From contig JBFGZS010000001.1 of the NCBI GenBank assembly GCA_041586615.1, positions 1-64,000 of the forward strand: a DNA stretch of 64,000 bases. The letters are read 5' to 3'. Both the position numbers and the translations under genes were made by a program. Shown in pieces: positions 8,748-17,089 of the stretch (position 1 is the first letter of the stretch; every line of letters starts with the position of its first letter). This stretch comes from Motiliproteus sp041586615. Lineage in GTDB: Bacteria; Pseudomonadota; Gammaproteobacteria; Pseudomonadales; Balneatricaceae. Under the pieces are notes generated by a model. The model did no database searches and was not told the origin of the DNA. It saw only the letters and a list, made by a program, of their open reading frames with translations.

Positions 8748-9832
8748 GCTTACAGGTCCGTCTCACGTTTCGTCCGCCTGGCTGGCAGAAGAATCTTCTG
8801 GATATCGACCTGGTGACTCCGGCGACCGGAACCACCGCGATTTTCGCCCCCTCGGGAAGCGGAAAAACCGCACTGCTGCGCTGCATCGCCGGACTGGAAC
8901 CCAACACGGAAGGCCTGATCCGTTTTCGAAAACGTACGTGGCTGGACAGCGCCCGTCAGCAGCACGTCGCGGTCAACAAACGTCAGATTGGGTTTGTATT
9001 TCAAGATAGCTGCCTGTTTCCGCACCTCGGCCTGCTCGATAACCTGCGCTACGGTGCTCGCCGGCGCGGCGTGGATCCGCAGCTCGAAGCCCGCCTTATT
9101 GACGCCTTAGACCTGCAGCCGCTGCTTACGCGTGACGTTCGCCACCTGTCCGGCGGCGAACGCCAACGGGTTGCGTTAGCCCGCGCGCTGCTGTCGCGCC
9201 CGCAGCTCCTGTTACTGGATGAACCCCTGTCCGCCCTCGACGCCGCCGCCCGCTATCAGATTCTCACACTGATCCGCAGCATCCAGACCGAATGGGACCT
9301 GCCCATACTCTATGTGACCCACAGCCGCGGCGAAGTTGCACAGATTGCCGACCAGATGGTGCTGCTCGAAAACGGTAGCGTGCTATGCCAGGACACCCCA
9401 ACCCGACTCTTCAGCCGCCTGGATCTGCCCCTCGCCAACCGGCGCTACAGTGCCGCCATGCTGGATTGCCATATTGTCCGACACGACCGGCAATACCAGC
9501 TGACCGGCCTGCATATTGGCAACGATCCGACCCGTCTTATCTGGACCGGGCTGCTGCCTCAAACCGAAGGTACGCCGATTCGGTTGCAGATTCGCGCCCG
9601 AGACATCAGTATCAGCACCATCGAACCCCAGCACAGCAGCATCATCAATTGCCTACCGGCCGTCATCGACGATCTGCGCGAACTCGACCCCGCCACGCTG
9701 TTGGTCCGGCTACGTATTGACGAACAATACGTGCTAGCCCAGCTCACCCGCCGCTCTCTTGACCGGTTGGCGCTACACAAAGGGCAAGCCGTTTTCGCGC
9801 AGATCAAAACAGTGTCCCTGACCATTACCTGA
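8744..9832 (+). CDS. modC: molybdate ABC transporter, ATP-binding protein
   Basis: A 362-residue ABC ATPase. Walker A APSGSGKT is at residues 35-42, the signature LSGGERQRVALARALL near 127, and Walker B LLLLDEPLSALD shortly after. The last 70 residues form a TOBE/Mop-like domain (RLQIRARDISIS) that can bind oxyanion in ModC. It overlaps modB by 4 nt. No clear terminator follows. Confidence 0.95.
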   Translation: MSLQVRLTFRPPGWQKNLLDIDLVTPATGTTAIFAPSGSGKTALLRCIAGLEPNTEGLIRFRKRTWLDSARQQHVAVNKRQIGFVFQDSCLFPHLGLLDNLRYGARRRGVDPQLEARLIDALDLQPLLTRDVRHLSGGERQRVALARALLSRPQLLLLDEPLSALDAAARYQILTLIRSIQTEWDLPILYVTHSRGEVAQIADQMVLLENGSVLCQDTPTRLFSRLDLPLANRRYSAAMLDCHIVRHDRQYQLTGLHIGNDPTRLIWTGLLPQTEGTPIRLQIRARDISISTIEPQHSSIINCLPAVIDDLRELDPATLLVRLRIDEQYVLAQLTRRSLDRLALHKGQAVFAQIKTVSLTIT

Positions 9833-10196
9833 CAGCCAAGCGCCAGTCGTTACGCGCGCTACGTGCCTGAAAGGCCACAGAGCGCCTGTCCGGCCGTTAT
9901 GTCATGTTGATGCCTTATGTGACGGCTCTATAGACATCCCCTGCAGCACAATTTAGGATTTCCAGGTATCCCTAAGCGCAAAAAACTCAGATAATCCCTT
10001 TTTGGCTCGGCATGACGCTGCCGCCTTAACAACAAGCCTTCATCAGAAAGAGCTGAGGGTCCGTAGGATATACCTGAGTATTGGCGCTAGCTCAGATCGA
10101 CCCGACGTCGATAAAAAGCGTCTACCCCTCCCCTGCGATTGGCCCATGATAATGAAACGGCCTATTTTTGCGCACAATAAAGACATGAGTTGATAT
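9833..10196. other. intergenic region between modC and srkA
   Basis: The 364 nt contain no convincing gene; a 63-codon open frame at 10002-10193 has no ribosome site and no recognisable composition. A fragment of the window's dispersed repeat lies at about 9997-10027. The srkA promoter must lie near the right end, but I cannot fix it. Confidence 0.5.
9997..10027 (+). repeat. dispersed intergenic repeat, right-end fragment
   Basis: The segment TTTTTGGCTCGGCATGACG followed by CTGCCGCCTTA matches the right end of the repeat family (compare 43312-43337) with a few substitutions. The rest of the element is missing. Confidence 0.6.
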
Positions 10197-11183
10197 ATGG
10201 TGCATGCATACAGCGAACTCACACCGGATACTATTTTTGACGCGATTGAAGCGCAAGGGTATCGGTGTAACGGGCAATATTTGGCCTTAAATAGCTATGA
10301 GAACAGAGTTTTTCAATTTGGCATTGAAGACGATCACCCCATCATCGCCAAGTTTTATCGACCTAATCGTTGGTCAACAGAGCAAATCCTGGAGGAGCAT
10401 GCTTTTTGCTTGGAACTCGCGGCTGCTGAGTGGCCCGTCGTCCCGCCGCTACAAGGACGCAACGGCGACACGCTCCATGATCACGGCAAGTTTCAGTTCG
10501 CACTCTTTGCGCGCAAAGGAGGACGCACACCAGAACTCGATGATCTGGATAATTTAGAGGCGCTGGGGCGTCAACTGGGACGGCTGCACGCGGTCGGTGC
10601 GCTGAAACCGTTCACCCAACGGCCACAGATCGACATTCAAAGCTATGGCGTGCAGAGCAGGGAGTTTTTGCTCAGCCACGACTGTATACCCGCCACGCTA
10701 GTGGCCGCCTATGAAACGCTGAGTAAGGATCTTATCGATACCATCACGCGCAAATTTGATGCAACCCCCCACGCAACATTACGCCTGCACGGCGACTGCC
10801 ATGCCGGAAACATCCTCTGGCGTGACGAAGCCCCCCTGTTCGTCGACTTCGACGATTGTCGATCGGGCCCTGCCATCCAAGACCTATGGTTACTGCTCAG
10901 CGGTGATCGAGATCAACAACGACTGCAGCTGGAAACCCTGCTCGAGGGTTACGAGCTGTTCCACGACTTTGATAATCGAGAACTACACCTGATAGAAAGT
11001 TTACGGACCTTACGGATTATGAACTACGCCGCCTGGTTAGCGCGCCGCTGGTCCGACCCCGCATTTCCTATGGCTTTTCCATGGTTCAATACAGAACGCT
11101 ATTGGGGAGAGCATATCATCAGCCTCAGAGAGCAACTGTCGGAACTACAAGAACCGCCTTTGCAGCGAATAGCCGCGTTTTAA
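10197..11183 (+). CDS. srkA: stress response Ser/Thr kinase (YihE/RdoA family)
   Basis: The 328 residues match the length of the SrkA/YihE family, cytoplasmic kinases with an aminoglycoside-phosphotransferase-like fold linked to Cpx stress signalling and protection from programmed death in enterics. Visible motifs are LNSYENRVFQFG at the N-lobe, IAKFYRP (ATP-lysine region), the catalytic loop HGDCHAGNILW and the metal-binding FVDFDDC. It is monocistronic by spacing. The start is the ATG after a weak GAG-type ribosome site. Confidence 0.93.
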   Translation: MVHAYSELTPDTIFDAIEAQGYRCNGQYLALNSYENRVFQFGIEDDHPIIAKFYRPNRWSTEQILEEHAFCLELAAAEWPVVPPLQGRNGDTLHDHGKFQFALFARKGGRTPELDDLDNLEALGRQLGRLHAVGALKPFTQRPQIDIQSYGVQSREFLLSHDCIPATLVAAYETLSKDLIDTITRKFDATPHATLRLHGDCHAGNILWRDEAPLFVDFDDCRSGPAIQDLWLLLSGDRDQQRLQLETLLEGYELFHDFDNRELHLIESLRTLRIMNYAAWLARRWSDPAFPMAFPWFNTERYWGEHIISLREQLSELQEPPLQRIAAF

Positions 11184-11351
11184 CGAGGCTGGGGCAGGCC
11201 TTGGTATAACATGGCAGGCGGCAGCAAAAAACAGCCCTCTTGGCCCTATCTGCAACCATGCTTTTCGCCTGTAGCCTGTAGCCATTTTTATTGCAACCCA
11301 GCCCCTTGCGCTTTAGGCTTGGCGGCTGCCCACTGATCCTGTGAGAACCCC

Positions 11352-12056
11352 GTGTCTTTCAACGTCGAACCTATCGGTATCATCCACTCCTGTTTCCGCG
11401 AAAAATTCGGTATCCCGCGTCAGCCGGGCCTGGCCGGTGCGGCGCGGGCGGAACTCGAACTGTTGGGGGAATGTGCGACCTTTGATGCGGTGCGGGGCCT
11501 GGAAGAGTGCTCGCACCTGTGGATCCTGTTTCTGTTCAGCGAGCACCTGAACCGCGGCTGGACCCCCCTGGTGCGCCCGCCTCGCTCGCACGGGGCCAAA
11601 CGCGGAGTATTTGCCACCCGATCGACCTTTAGGCCCAACCCCATCGGGCAATCCGCCGTGCGGCTACTGGCGATCAAAGACGTCGCGGGCAAGCCGCGAC
11701 TGATTCTGCAAGGCGCCGATATTCTGGACGGTACCCCCGTTATCGATATCAAACCCTACCTGCCCTACGCCGATAGCATCGGCGACGCCACCTATCCCTA
11801 CGCACCGGATGCACCCCGCCTGACATTACCGGTCACCTACAGCCCCGCGGCTCAAGCATCGCTGTTCGCGAACCTGCAGCGACTCCCCGAGTTACAGGCC
11901 TTGATCGAAGATGTCGTACTGTGCGATCCGCGCCCGGTTCATCACCACAAGCAGTCCGGCGAGCGCGAATACGGCGTCCGTCTGCATGATCTGAATGTAC
12001 GTTGGCACTACCACGCCGACCAGGTGCAGATTAACGCCATCGAGAGGGCAGAGTAG
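11352..12056 (+). CDS. trmO: tRNA (N6-threonylcarbamoyladenosine(37)-N6)-methyltransferase
   Basis: TrmO methylates t6A37 to m6t6A37 in threonine tRNA. The 234-residue protein begins at GTG with VEPIGIIHSCFREKFGIPRQ and contains LEECSHLWILFLFSEH and TRSTFRPNPIGQSAVRLL, which are the SAM-binding and catalytic signatures of the TsaA/YaeB beta-barrel family. IDIKPYLPYADS follows, and a C-terminal tail of about 80 residues completes the usual two-domain form. It is separated by 168 nt from srkA. Confidence 0.95.
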   Translation: MSFNVEPIGIIHSCFREKFGIPRQPGLAGAARAELELLGECATFDAVRGLEECSHLWILFLFSEHLNRGWTPLVRPPRSHGAKRGVFATRSTFRPNPIGQSAVRLLAIKDVAGKPRLILQGADILDGTPVIDIKPYLPYADSIGDATYPYAPDAPRLTLPVTYSPAAQASLFANLQRLPELQALIEDVVLCDPRPVHHHKQSGEREYGVRLHDLNVRWHYHADQVQINAIERAE

Positions 12057-12297
12057 CCACCACGGCATCAAAGCAGCGTGCTCACGACACACCGCTGTGC
12101 TCGCGCAATCTGAATCAACATCGCGCGGGCGCCCAGAAAGCATGCGCTATAACTTTTACTTGGCGCCCCCGCGCGAGGCTCTTATCATACGCGCCTGTTT
12201 CGATGGCCATCTGTTATGATAAAGATCATACCCACCCCCGCAGTACTCAGGCTGAGCAGATTCGCTCGATGAGACTGAACGCCGATGAGGTAACCCC

Positions 12298-12711
12298 ATG
12301 CGTCGATTAACAGCTCTAACCCTGTGGCTGATCATGACCGTTCCGTCAGCAATGGCAGCAACGCCTGCCGAAGACAGCGCCGCCAACCCGGCTCCAGCGC
12401 TGATCGGCGAACTGCTGCGCAACGTCAACTGGGAACTGTTGCTACGTTTACAGCAAGTCGTCATGGATAATTTTGAATTGATCGGCCCGTATACCCAGGA
12501 ATATATCGCGTGCCTCGAGGCAGAAGGGGCGCTCGATAAAGACCAGGCCCTGGACCTGAAATTACTCATCGAAAAAGCCCGTAACGCGTCTGGTCGCTGC
12601 AATGCCATCGCCGAATCCCTGGCCGGACAGCTAAAATTCGACATCACACACGAAGAGCTCGAGCGGGGCCTGAGCCCCGAATACCGCGAGCTGCTTAACA
12701 AAAGTCTGTAA
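12298..12711 (+). CDS. secreted hypothetical protein
   Basis: A 137-residue protein with a clear signal peptide (MRRLTALTLWLIM, cleavage likely after SAMA20). The mature part is predicted mainly helical, with two Cys (in YIACLEAEG and GRCNAI) that could form a disulfide in the periplasm. An AGG ribosome site precedes the ATG. It lies 54 nt before rlmD but is not functionally linked in any way I can see. I do not recognise the family. Confidence 0.8.
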   Translation: MRRLTALTLWLIMTVPSAMAATPAEDSAANPAPALIGELLRNVNWELLLRLQQVVMDNFELIGPYTQEYIACLEAEGALDKDQALDLKLLIEKARNASGRCNAIAESLAGQLKFDITHEELERGLSPEYRELLNKSL

Positions 12712-12765
12712 CCACAGTTACCCGCCAGGCAGCGCTGCCTGCCTGGCCAATCCGACCGGAACCCC

Positions 12766-14127
12766 ATGAAAAAAGGCCCTCGCTACTTTTCCAAGCCCGC
12801 ATCCAAACCGGCATCCTTCAAGCCCTATTCTCTCGATGTGACGATCGACGGGCAGATACACGACGGCCGCGGCGTCGCCCACCACCAGGGTAAAACCCTC
12901 TTCGTCGAGGGCGCCCTGAGTGGTGAACACGTCACCGCCCGTGTGCACAACAGCCGCAGCCGCTACGATGAGGCCTTTTGTCAGCAGGTCCTACGCCCCA
13001 GCCCGCAGCGGGTCGCCCCCCTGTGTCCGCATTACCGGCTCTGTGGCGGCTGCCAGTTACAGCATCTTGACCCCGACGCACAGATCGAGCTGCGCCAGCA
13101 ACTGGTACTGGAACAGCTACAGCGCCTGGGCGGTATCCGTCCCGACGCAGTCGCGCCCCCCCTCACTGCCGAGCCCTGGCATTACCGGCGCCGGGCCCGA
13201 CTCGCGGTGCAATGGCCTAAAGGCCCGGGTGAACCGCTGATCGGCTTTCGCGAACGGCGCAGTAAGCGTATCTGTCCAATTCGCCGCTGCCTGATACTCG
13301 ACCAACGCGCCGACGCGCTAATCCCCGCACTGGCTCCGACCCTGCATGGACTCACAGGCGGTCGTGGTATCTCCCATCTGGAACTGGCTTTCGGCGATGC
13401 GGATGCCGCTCTCTTGGTACGCCATATTCGTCCCTTGGCCAGCCAGGATATTGACGCGCTGCAACAGTTGGCCAACGCGGCCGGTTTTGCGCTGTATCTG
13501 CAACCCTCCGCCAACGAAGTCATTCAGCAACGGTCTGGCGACCAGAACAGCGACGACCGGTTGCATTTCGCGCTGCCCGACGCAGCACTGGAACTGGCCT
13601 TCCATCCCAGCGACTTCGTTCAGGTCAATGCCAATATCAACCGTCAGATGGTTAACCAGGCGCTGCACTGGCTCGACCTGCAAGCCGAGGACCGGGTGCT
13701 GGATCTGTTCTGCGGACTGGGCAACTTTACCCTCCCTATCGCCCGCCACGTACAGCAAGTCGTCGGGGTTGAAGGCAGTGACGCCATGACCCTGCGCGCG
13801 CAGGAGAATGCCGTCCGTAACCAGATCGACAATGCCGAGTTCCACCGCTGGGACCTAACCCGCGACTGCCGCTCAGCCAGCTGGTACCGACAAGGCTTCA
13901 GCAAGATTGTACTGGATCCACCCCGCGCCGGCGCCCAGGAGGTTATAGAACACCTGTCACGCCTCGACACCCACACGCTTCTGTATATCTCCTGTGATCC
14001 GGCGACATTGGCACGGGATGCGTCACAATTAACGGCGCAGGGCTTTACTCTGGCCCGACTCGGCGTCATGAATATGTTCCCCCATACCCGTCATATCGAA
14101 TCGATGGCGCTGTTTATCCGCAGCTGA
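12766..14127 (+). CDS. rlmD: 23S rRNA (uracil(1939)-C(5))-methyltransferase
   Basis: A 453-residue RumA-type m5U methyltransferase. An N-terminal TRAM-like domain (about 20-80) is followed by the 4Fe-4S cysteines C87, C93 and C96 in CPHYRLCGGCQLQHL, with a fourth in ICPIRRC. The SAM motif is LDLFCGLGNFTLP, and the catalytic Cys is in YISCDPATLARD. These features separate RlmD from RlmC and TrmA, although an RlmD-like paralogue cannot be fully excluded. Confidence 0.93.
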   Translation: MKKGPRYFSKPASKPASFKPYSLDVTIDGQIHDGRGVAHHQGKTLFVEGALSGEHVTARVHNSRSRYDEAFCQQVLRPSPQRVAPLCPHYRLCGGCQLQHLDPDAQIELRQQLVLEQLQRLGGIRPDAVAPPLTAEPWHYRRRARLAVQWPKGPGEPLIGFRERRSKRICPIRRCLILDQRADALIPALAPTLHGLTGGRGISHLELAFGDADAALLVRHIRPLASQDIDALQQLANAAGFALYLQPSANEVIQQRSGDQNSDDRLHFALPDAALELAFHPSDFVQVNANINRQMVNQALHWLDLQAEDRVLDLFCGLGNFTLPIARHVQQVVGVEGSDAMTLRAQENAVRNQIDNAEFHRWDLTRDCRSASWYRQGFSKIVLDPPRAGAQEVIEHLSRLDTHTLLYISCDPATLARDASQLTAQGFTLARLGVMNMFPHTRHIESMALFIRS

Positions 14128-14157
14128 TCCGTCCTGACACGGCTTGCGCGGCTGGCT

Positions 14158-14183
14158 GACAAAACAGGCAGGCCTGTTTTGTC
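14158..14183 (+). terminator. hairpin terminator after rlmD
   Basis: GACAAAACAGG and its exact complement are separated by CAGG, giving an 11-bp stem 30 nt after the rlmD stop. The T-rich arm TTTTGTC ends it. It is probably a terminator acting in either direction. Confidence 0.6.
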
Positions 14184-14291
14184 GAGCGCGCCTGTTTTAT
14201 CAAGCATCCCTGCTTAGCAGCTACACTGAAAAGGTACGACACCGGGGGTCGGCATCCGCTGCATCCCGCAATTTTTCGTCAGGAGAGGGTT

Positions 14292-14498
14292 ATGAATGAT
14301 CATGTGTACAAAATTGTCGATGTGGTGGGTTCATCCAGCGAAAGCTCCGACCAGGCCATTCGCAATGCCGTGCAGAAAGCCGCCGAGACACTTGAGCATA
14401 TCGGCTGGTTTCAGGTCGTGGAAACCCGTGGCCATATTGAAAACGGCCAGGTCGCCCACTTTCAGGTCACGGTCAAGATAGGATTCCGTCTCGACTGA
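14292..14498 (+). CDS. dodecin family flavin-binding protein
   Basis: A 68-residue protein with the dodecin pattern: VYKIVDVVGSSSESSDQAIR, then the helix NAVQKAAETL, then IGWFQVVETRGHIENGQ and VAHFQVTVKIGFRL. Dodecins form hollow 12-mers that store or buffer flavins; the conserved Trp (in GWFQV) stacks on the isoalloxazine ring. A strong AGGAGAGG ribosome site precedes the ATG. It stands alone between rlmD and bioA. Confidence 0.95.
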   Translation: MNDHVYKIVDVVGSSSESSDQAIRNAVQKAAETLEHIGWFQVVETRGHIENGQVAHFQVTVKIGFRLD

Positions 14499-14610
14499 AC
14501 CAGAAAACGCTGTCGTTGCATATCAAAGCCTTGCGCCGCACGGAAAGGCACGCTGTAATAGCGTGCGAAGAGGTTTAACATTACCGGTACCTTTTGGCGC
14601 CGACGTCATA

Positions 14611-14672
14611 TCGCCGGCCCCCTATCGCCGGCCCCCTATCGCCGGCCCCCTATCGCCGGCCCCCTATCGCCG
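14611..14672 (+). repeat. 14-nt tandem repeat in the bioA leader
   Basis: Four perfect tandem copies of TCGCCGGCCCCCTA occupy 14611-14666, and a fifth partial copy (TCGCCG) follows. The array ends 16 nt before the bioA ATG. Each unit contains the self-complementary GCCGGC, so strong secondary structure is expected in the leader RNA. Confidence 0.95.
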
Positions 14673-14688
14673 ACAATCGGATGCAAGC

Positions 14689-15972
14689 ATGCCTGTAACG
14701 GAACACGATCTACTCTTTGACCAACAACACCTGTGGCACCCCTATACCTCCATGGTTGACCCTCTGCCAGTCTACCCGGTGGAATCGGCGCAGGGCGTGC
14801 ACTTGCAGCTCAGTGACGGTCGACAACTTGTTGATGGTATGTCGTCCTGGTGGTCCGCCGTCCACGGTTATGGTCATCCCGCGCTGAACCAAGCCGCGAG
14901 CCAACAACTAGACAAGATGTCGCACGTCATGTTCGGCGGTCTGACCCACAGCCCGGCCATCGAACTCGGAAAGCGACTCGTGGCCCTGTCACCTGAAGGC
15001 CTGGAGCGGGTATTCCTCTGTGATTCAGGGTCGATCAGCGTCGAAGTCGCGATCAAAATGGCCGTACAGTACTGGCAGTCCCGCGGCCAACCTGGCAAGC
15101 ACCGCATGCTTTCGCTCCGTAACGGCTACCACGGCGACACCTTCGGGGCCATGGCGGTCTGCGATCCGGTAACCGGCATGCATGAACTGTTCAGCGGCAT
15201 CCTGCCGCAGCACCTGTTTGCTCCCGCCCCGCAATGCGGGTTTGAACAGCCCTGGGACGAGAATGAGGGGGCGGCGCTAGAGCAGTTGCTTGCTGAACAC
15301 CACACAAGCCTCGCCGCGCTGATTCTGGAACCTATCGTGCAAGGCGCCGGCGGGATGCGCTTCTACTCGCCGCAATACCTGCGCCACGCCCGTACCCTGT
15401 GTGATCGCTACCAGGTATTACTGATTGCCGATGAAATCGCCACGGGGTTCGGTCGTGCAGGCAAGCTGTTTGCCTGCGAATACGCCGACATTGCGCCCGA
15501 TATTCTCTGTGTCGGCAAGGCCCTCACCGGTGGCTATATGACATTGGCAGCGACGCTGACCCGGGCAGATATTGCCGAGACGATTTCTCGAGGCGGCGCT
15601 GGCTGCTTTATGCACGGCCCCACGTTTATGGGCAACCCGCTGGCTTGCGCCGTGGCCTGTCGCAGCCTGGACCTTCTTAACGAAGACCCCTGGCAACCCC
15701 GAGTTGCCGCCATCGAACGCGGGCTGCGCAGTGGTCTGGAACCGGCACGCGCCCTGTCACAAGTGGCCGATGTCCGCGTGCTCGGAGCCATTGGCGTCAT
15801 TGAGATGCAACAACCGGTCGAGATGGCGTCCATTCAGCGCCAGTTTGTCGAGCGCGGCGTCTGGGTTCGTCCATTCGGTAAACTGATCTATGTGATGCCG
15901 CCGTATATCATCACCCCCGAGCAGCTAAAGCAACTGACTCAGGTTATGGTCGCCGTTGCCGCACTACAATAA
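14689..15972 (+). CDS. bioA: adenosylmethionine-8-amino-7-oxononanoate aminotransferase
   Basis: BioA transfers an amino group from SAM to KAPA to form diaminopelargonate, using PLP. I start at the ATG at 14689 (427 aa, normal length), where LWHPYTSM follows at the family's usual position. Upstream codons are open but run through a 14-nt tandem repeat. The Schiff-base Lys is in CVGKALTGGYMT; SSWWSAVHGYGHP and HGPTFMGNPLACAVA are also typical. It is the one biotin-synthesis step missing from the bioBFHCD operon. No convincing ribosome site is seen. Confidence 0.95.
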   Translation: MPVTEHDLLFDQQHLWHPYTSMVDPLPVYPVESAQGVHLQLSDGRQLVDGMSSWWSAVHGYGHPALNQAASQQLDKMSHVMFGGLTHSPAIELGKRLVALSPEGLERVFLCDSGSISVEVAIKMAVQYWQSRGQPGKHRMLSLRNGYHGDTFGAMAVCDPVTGMHELFSGILPQHLFAPAPQCGFEQPWDENEGAALEQLLAEHHTSLAALILEPIVQGAGGMRFYSPQYLRHARTLCDRYQVLLIADEIATGFGRAGKLFACEYADIAPDILCVGKALTGGYMTLAATLTRADIAETISRGGAGCFMHGPTFMGNPLACAVACRSLDLLNEDPWQPRVAAIERGLRSGLEPARALSQVADVRVLGAIGVIEMQQPVEMASIQRQFVERGVWVRPFGKLIYVMPPYIITPEQLKQLTQVMVAVAALQ

Positions 15973-16073
15973 GCTGCAGCACTGCAATAAACTAAAATAA
16001 CAGGCTAGGGTCAAAAAGTACCACGAACACGCTGACCGAGCTATGATTGAGACAAACACGAAAAGGAGCCTCT

Positions 16074-16511
16074 ATGGCGCGCGTCAAACTGGATATGCCG
16101 CGGCATTTTACCTTCAGCACCGATATGCCGGTACGCATTAACGATATTAACTACGGCGGTCACCTGGGCAATGATTCGGTCATGTCACTGATCCACGAAG
16201 CCCGGGTCCGCTTCCTCAAACGGTACGGCTATGTCAGCGAACTGGATCTGGATGGTTTAGGACTGGTGATGACCGACTCGGTGATTATTTTCAAGGCCGA
16301 GAGTTTTCACGGTGAACAGGTACAGATCGACGTCACCGTCACGGACTTCAATAAATACGGCTGCGATTTCTTCTATCTGCTTAGCAATAAGGAAACGGCC
16401 GTCGAGATTGCCCATGCCAAAACCGGCATCGTCTTTTTTGATTACACCGAGCGCAAGGTCAGCCCGATTCCCGAGCAATTCAAGTCGAAATTCATCAAGG
16501 AAACGGATTAA
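16074..16511 (+). CDS. acyl-CoA thioesterase, hotdog fold
   Basis: A 145-residue 4HBT-type protein beginning at the ATG at 16074, with AAGGAG just upstream. The N-terminal half, VRINDINYGGHLGNDSVM then HEARVRFLKRYG, has the arrangement of single-domain hotdog thioesterases, in which an Asp or Glu near the YGGHLGN helix acts. The C-terminal KTGIVFFDYTERKVSPIP is typical of the YbgC/FcbC-like subgroup. The likely role is hydrolysis of an acyl-CoA; the substrate cannot be inferred. The 39-nt gap after bioA is short of repeats and promoters. Confidence 0.82.
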   Translation: MARVKLDMPRHFTFSTDMPVRINDINYGGHLGNDSVMSLIHEARVRFLKRYGYVSELDLDGLGLVMTDSVIIFKAESFHGEQVQIDVTVTDFNKYGCDFFYLLSNKETAVEIAHAKTGIVFFDYTERKVSPIPEQFKSKFIKETD

Positions 16512-16583
16512 CGAGAAACCTGGCCCCGCGGCTCCGTTTTTTGAACCCTAGCGGGTGACCCCATCAAGGACAAGGAGTGTCCT

Positions 16584-16994
16584 ATGCGCCTATTCATCCT
16601 GTTACTGCTGGCCGTGACCGCCCCCCAGACCGTGGTGGCCGCTATTTACAGCTGGACCGATGCACAGGGGCAACAGCACTTCAGTGATGACCCGACCTTG
16701 GCAAATCAACACACGGTCACGCTCTACCAACCGGGAAAGCCGGCAGCCAGCTCAACCCCTCTGATACGCCCTCAATCGCTCAAGAAAGCACGAAAGGAAA
16801 CATCCAAGGTAAAATACCAAGAGCGACGACCGACAGCCGCGGATGCCGTTAACAAAGCCTGCCTGCGCTATGAACGGCAAATAGACGCCCTGACCATCAA
16901 GCTGCGCCGCGCCCACAGTAATCTGCAGGGTAACCGGTGGCGGGAACAACGCCGGCACTACCAACATAAGCGCTGGCAAGACTGTAGCGATTAA
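16584..16994 (+). CDS. DUF4124 domain-containing secreted protein
   Basis: A 136-residue protein with a signal peptide (cleavage after VVA19). The mature N-terminus AIYSWTDAQGQQHFSDDP is the DUF4124 motif, a short beta module common at the start of proteobacterial envelope proteins. The remainder is basic, with a C-terminal pair of Cys. An AAGGAG-type ribosome site lies upstream of the ATG. Function unknown. Confidence 0.85.
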   Translation: MRLFILLLLAVTAPQTVVAAIYSWTDAQGQQHFSDDPTLANQHTVTLYQPGKPAASSTPLIRPQSLKKARKETSKVKYQERRPTAADAVNKACLRYERQIDALTIKLRRAHSNLQGNRWREQRRHYQHKRWQDCSD

Positions 16995-17080
16995 CCTGGT
17001 AGGCGGCTTTATGCCACGGCGCTGCATCCATAACCCGGCTCGCAAAGCGACATGTTTTGCTCGGTATCAGGTTGCCGCCG
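16991..17080 (+). repeat. dispersed intergenic repeat, internally deleted copy
   Basis: It starts TTAACCTGG, jumps directly into the central GGCTTTATGCCACGGCG, and ends TTTTGCTCGGTATCAGGTTG plus CCGCC. Compared with the copy at 43188-43337, the left half is missing while the right half is complete. It lies between the convergent DUF4124 and dnaB genes, overlapping the last bases of the former. Confidence 0.8.
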
Positions 17081-17089
17081 GATATCAGC

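Noticed and set aside
10002..10193. Possible small gene before srkA
   Set aside because: No ribosome site, overlaps a repeat fragment, no recognisable composition.
14572..14580. BirA-like GGTTTAACA before bioA
   Set aside because: No matching left half at the expected 14-15 nt distance.
14611..14672. CRISPR array
   Set aside because: The repeats are contiguous 14-nt units without spacers, and there are no cas genes.
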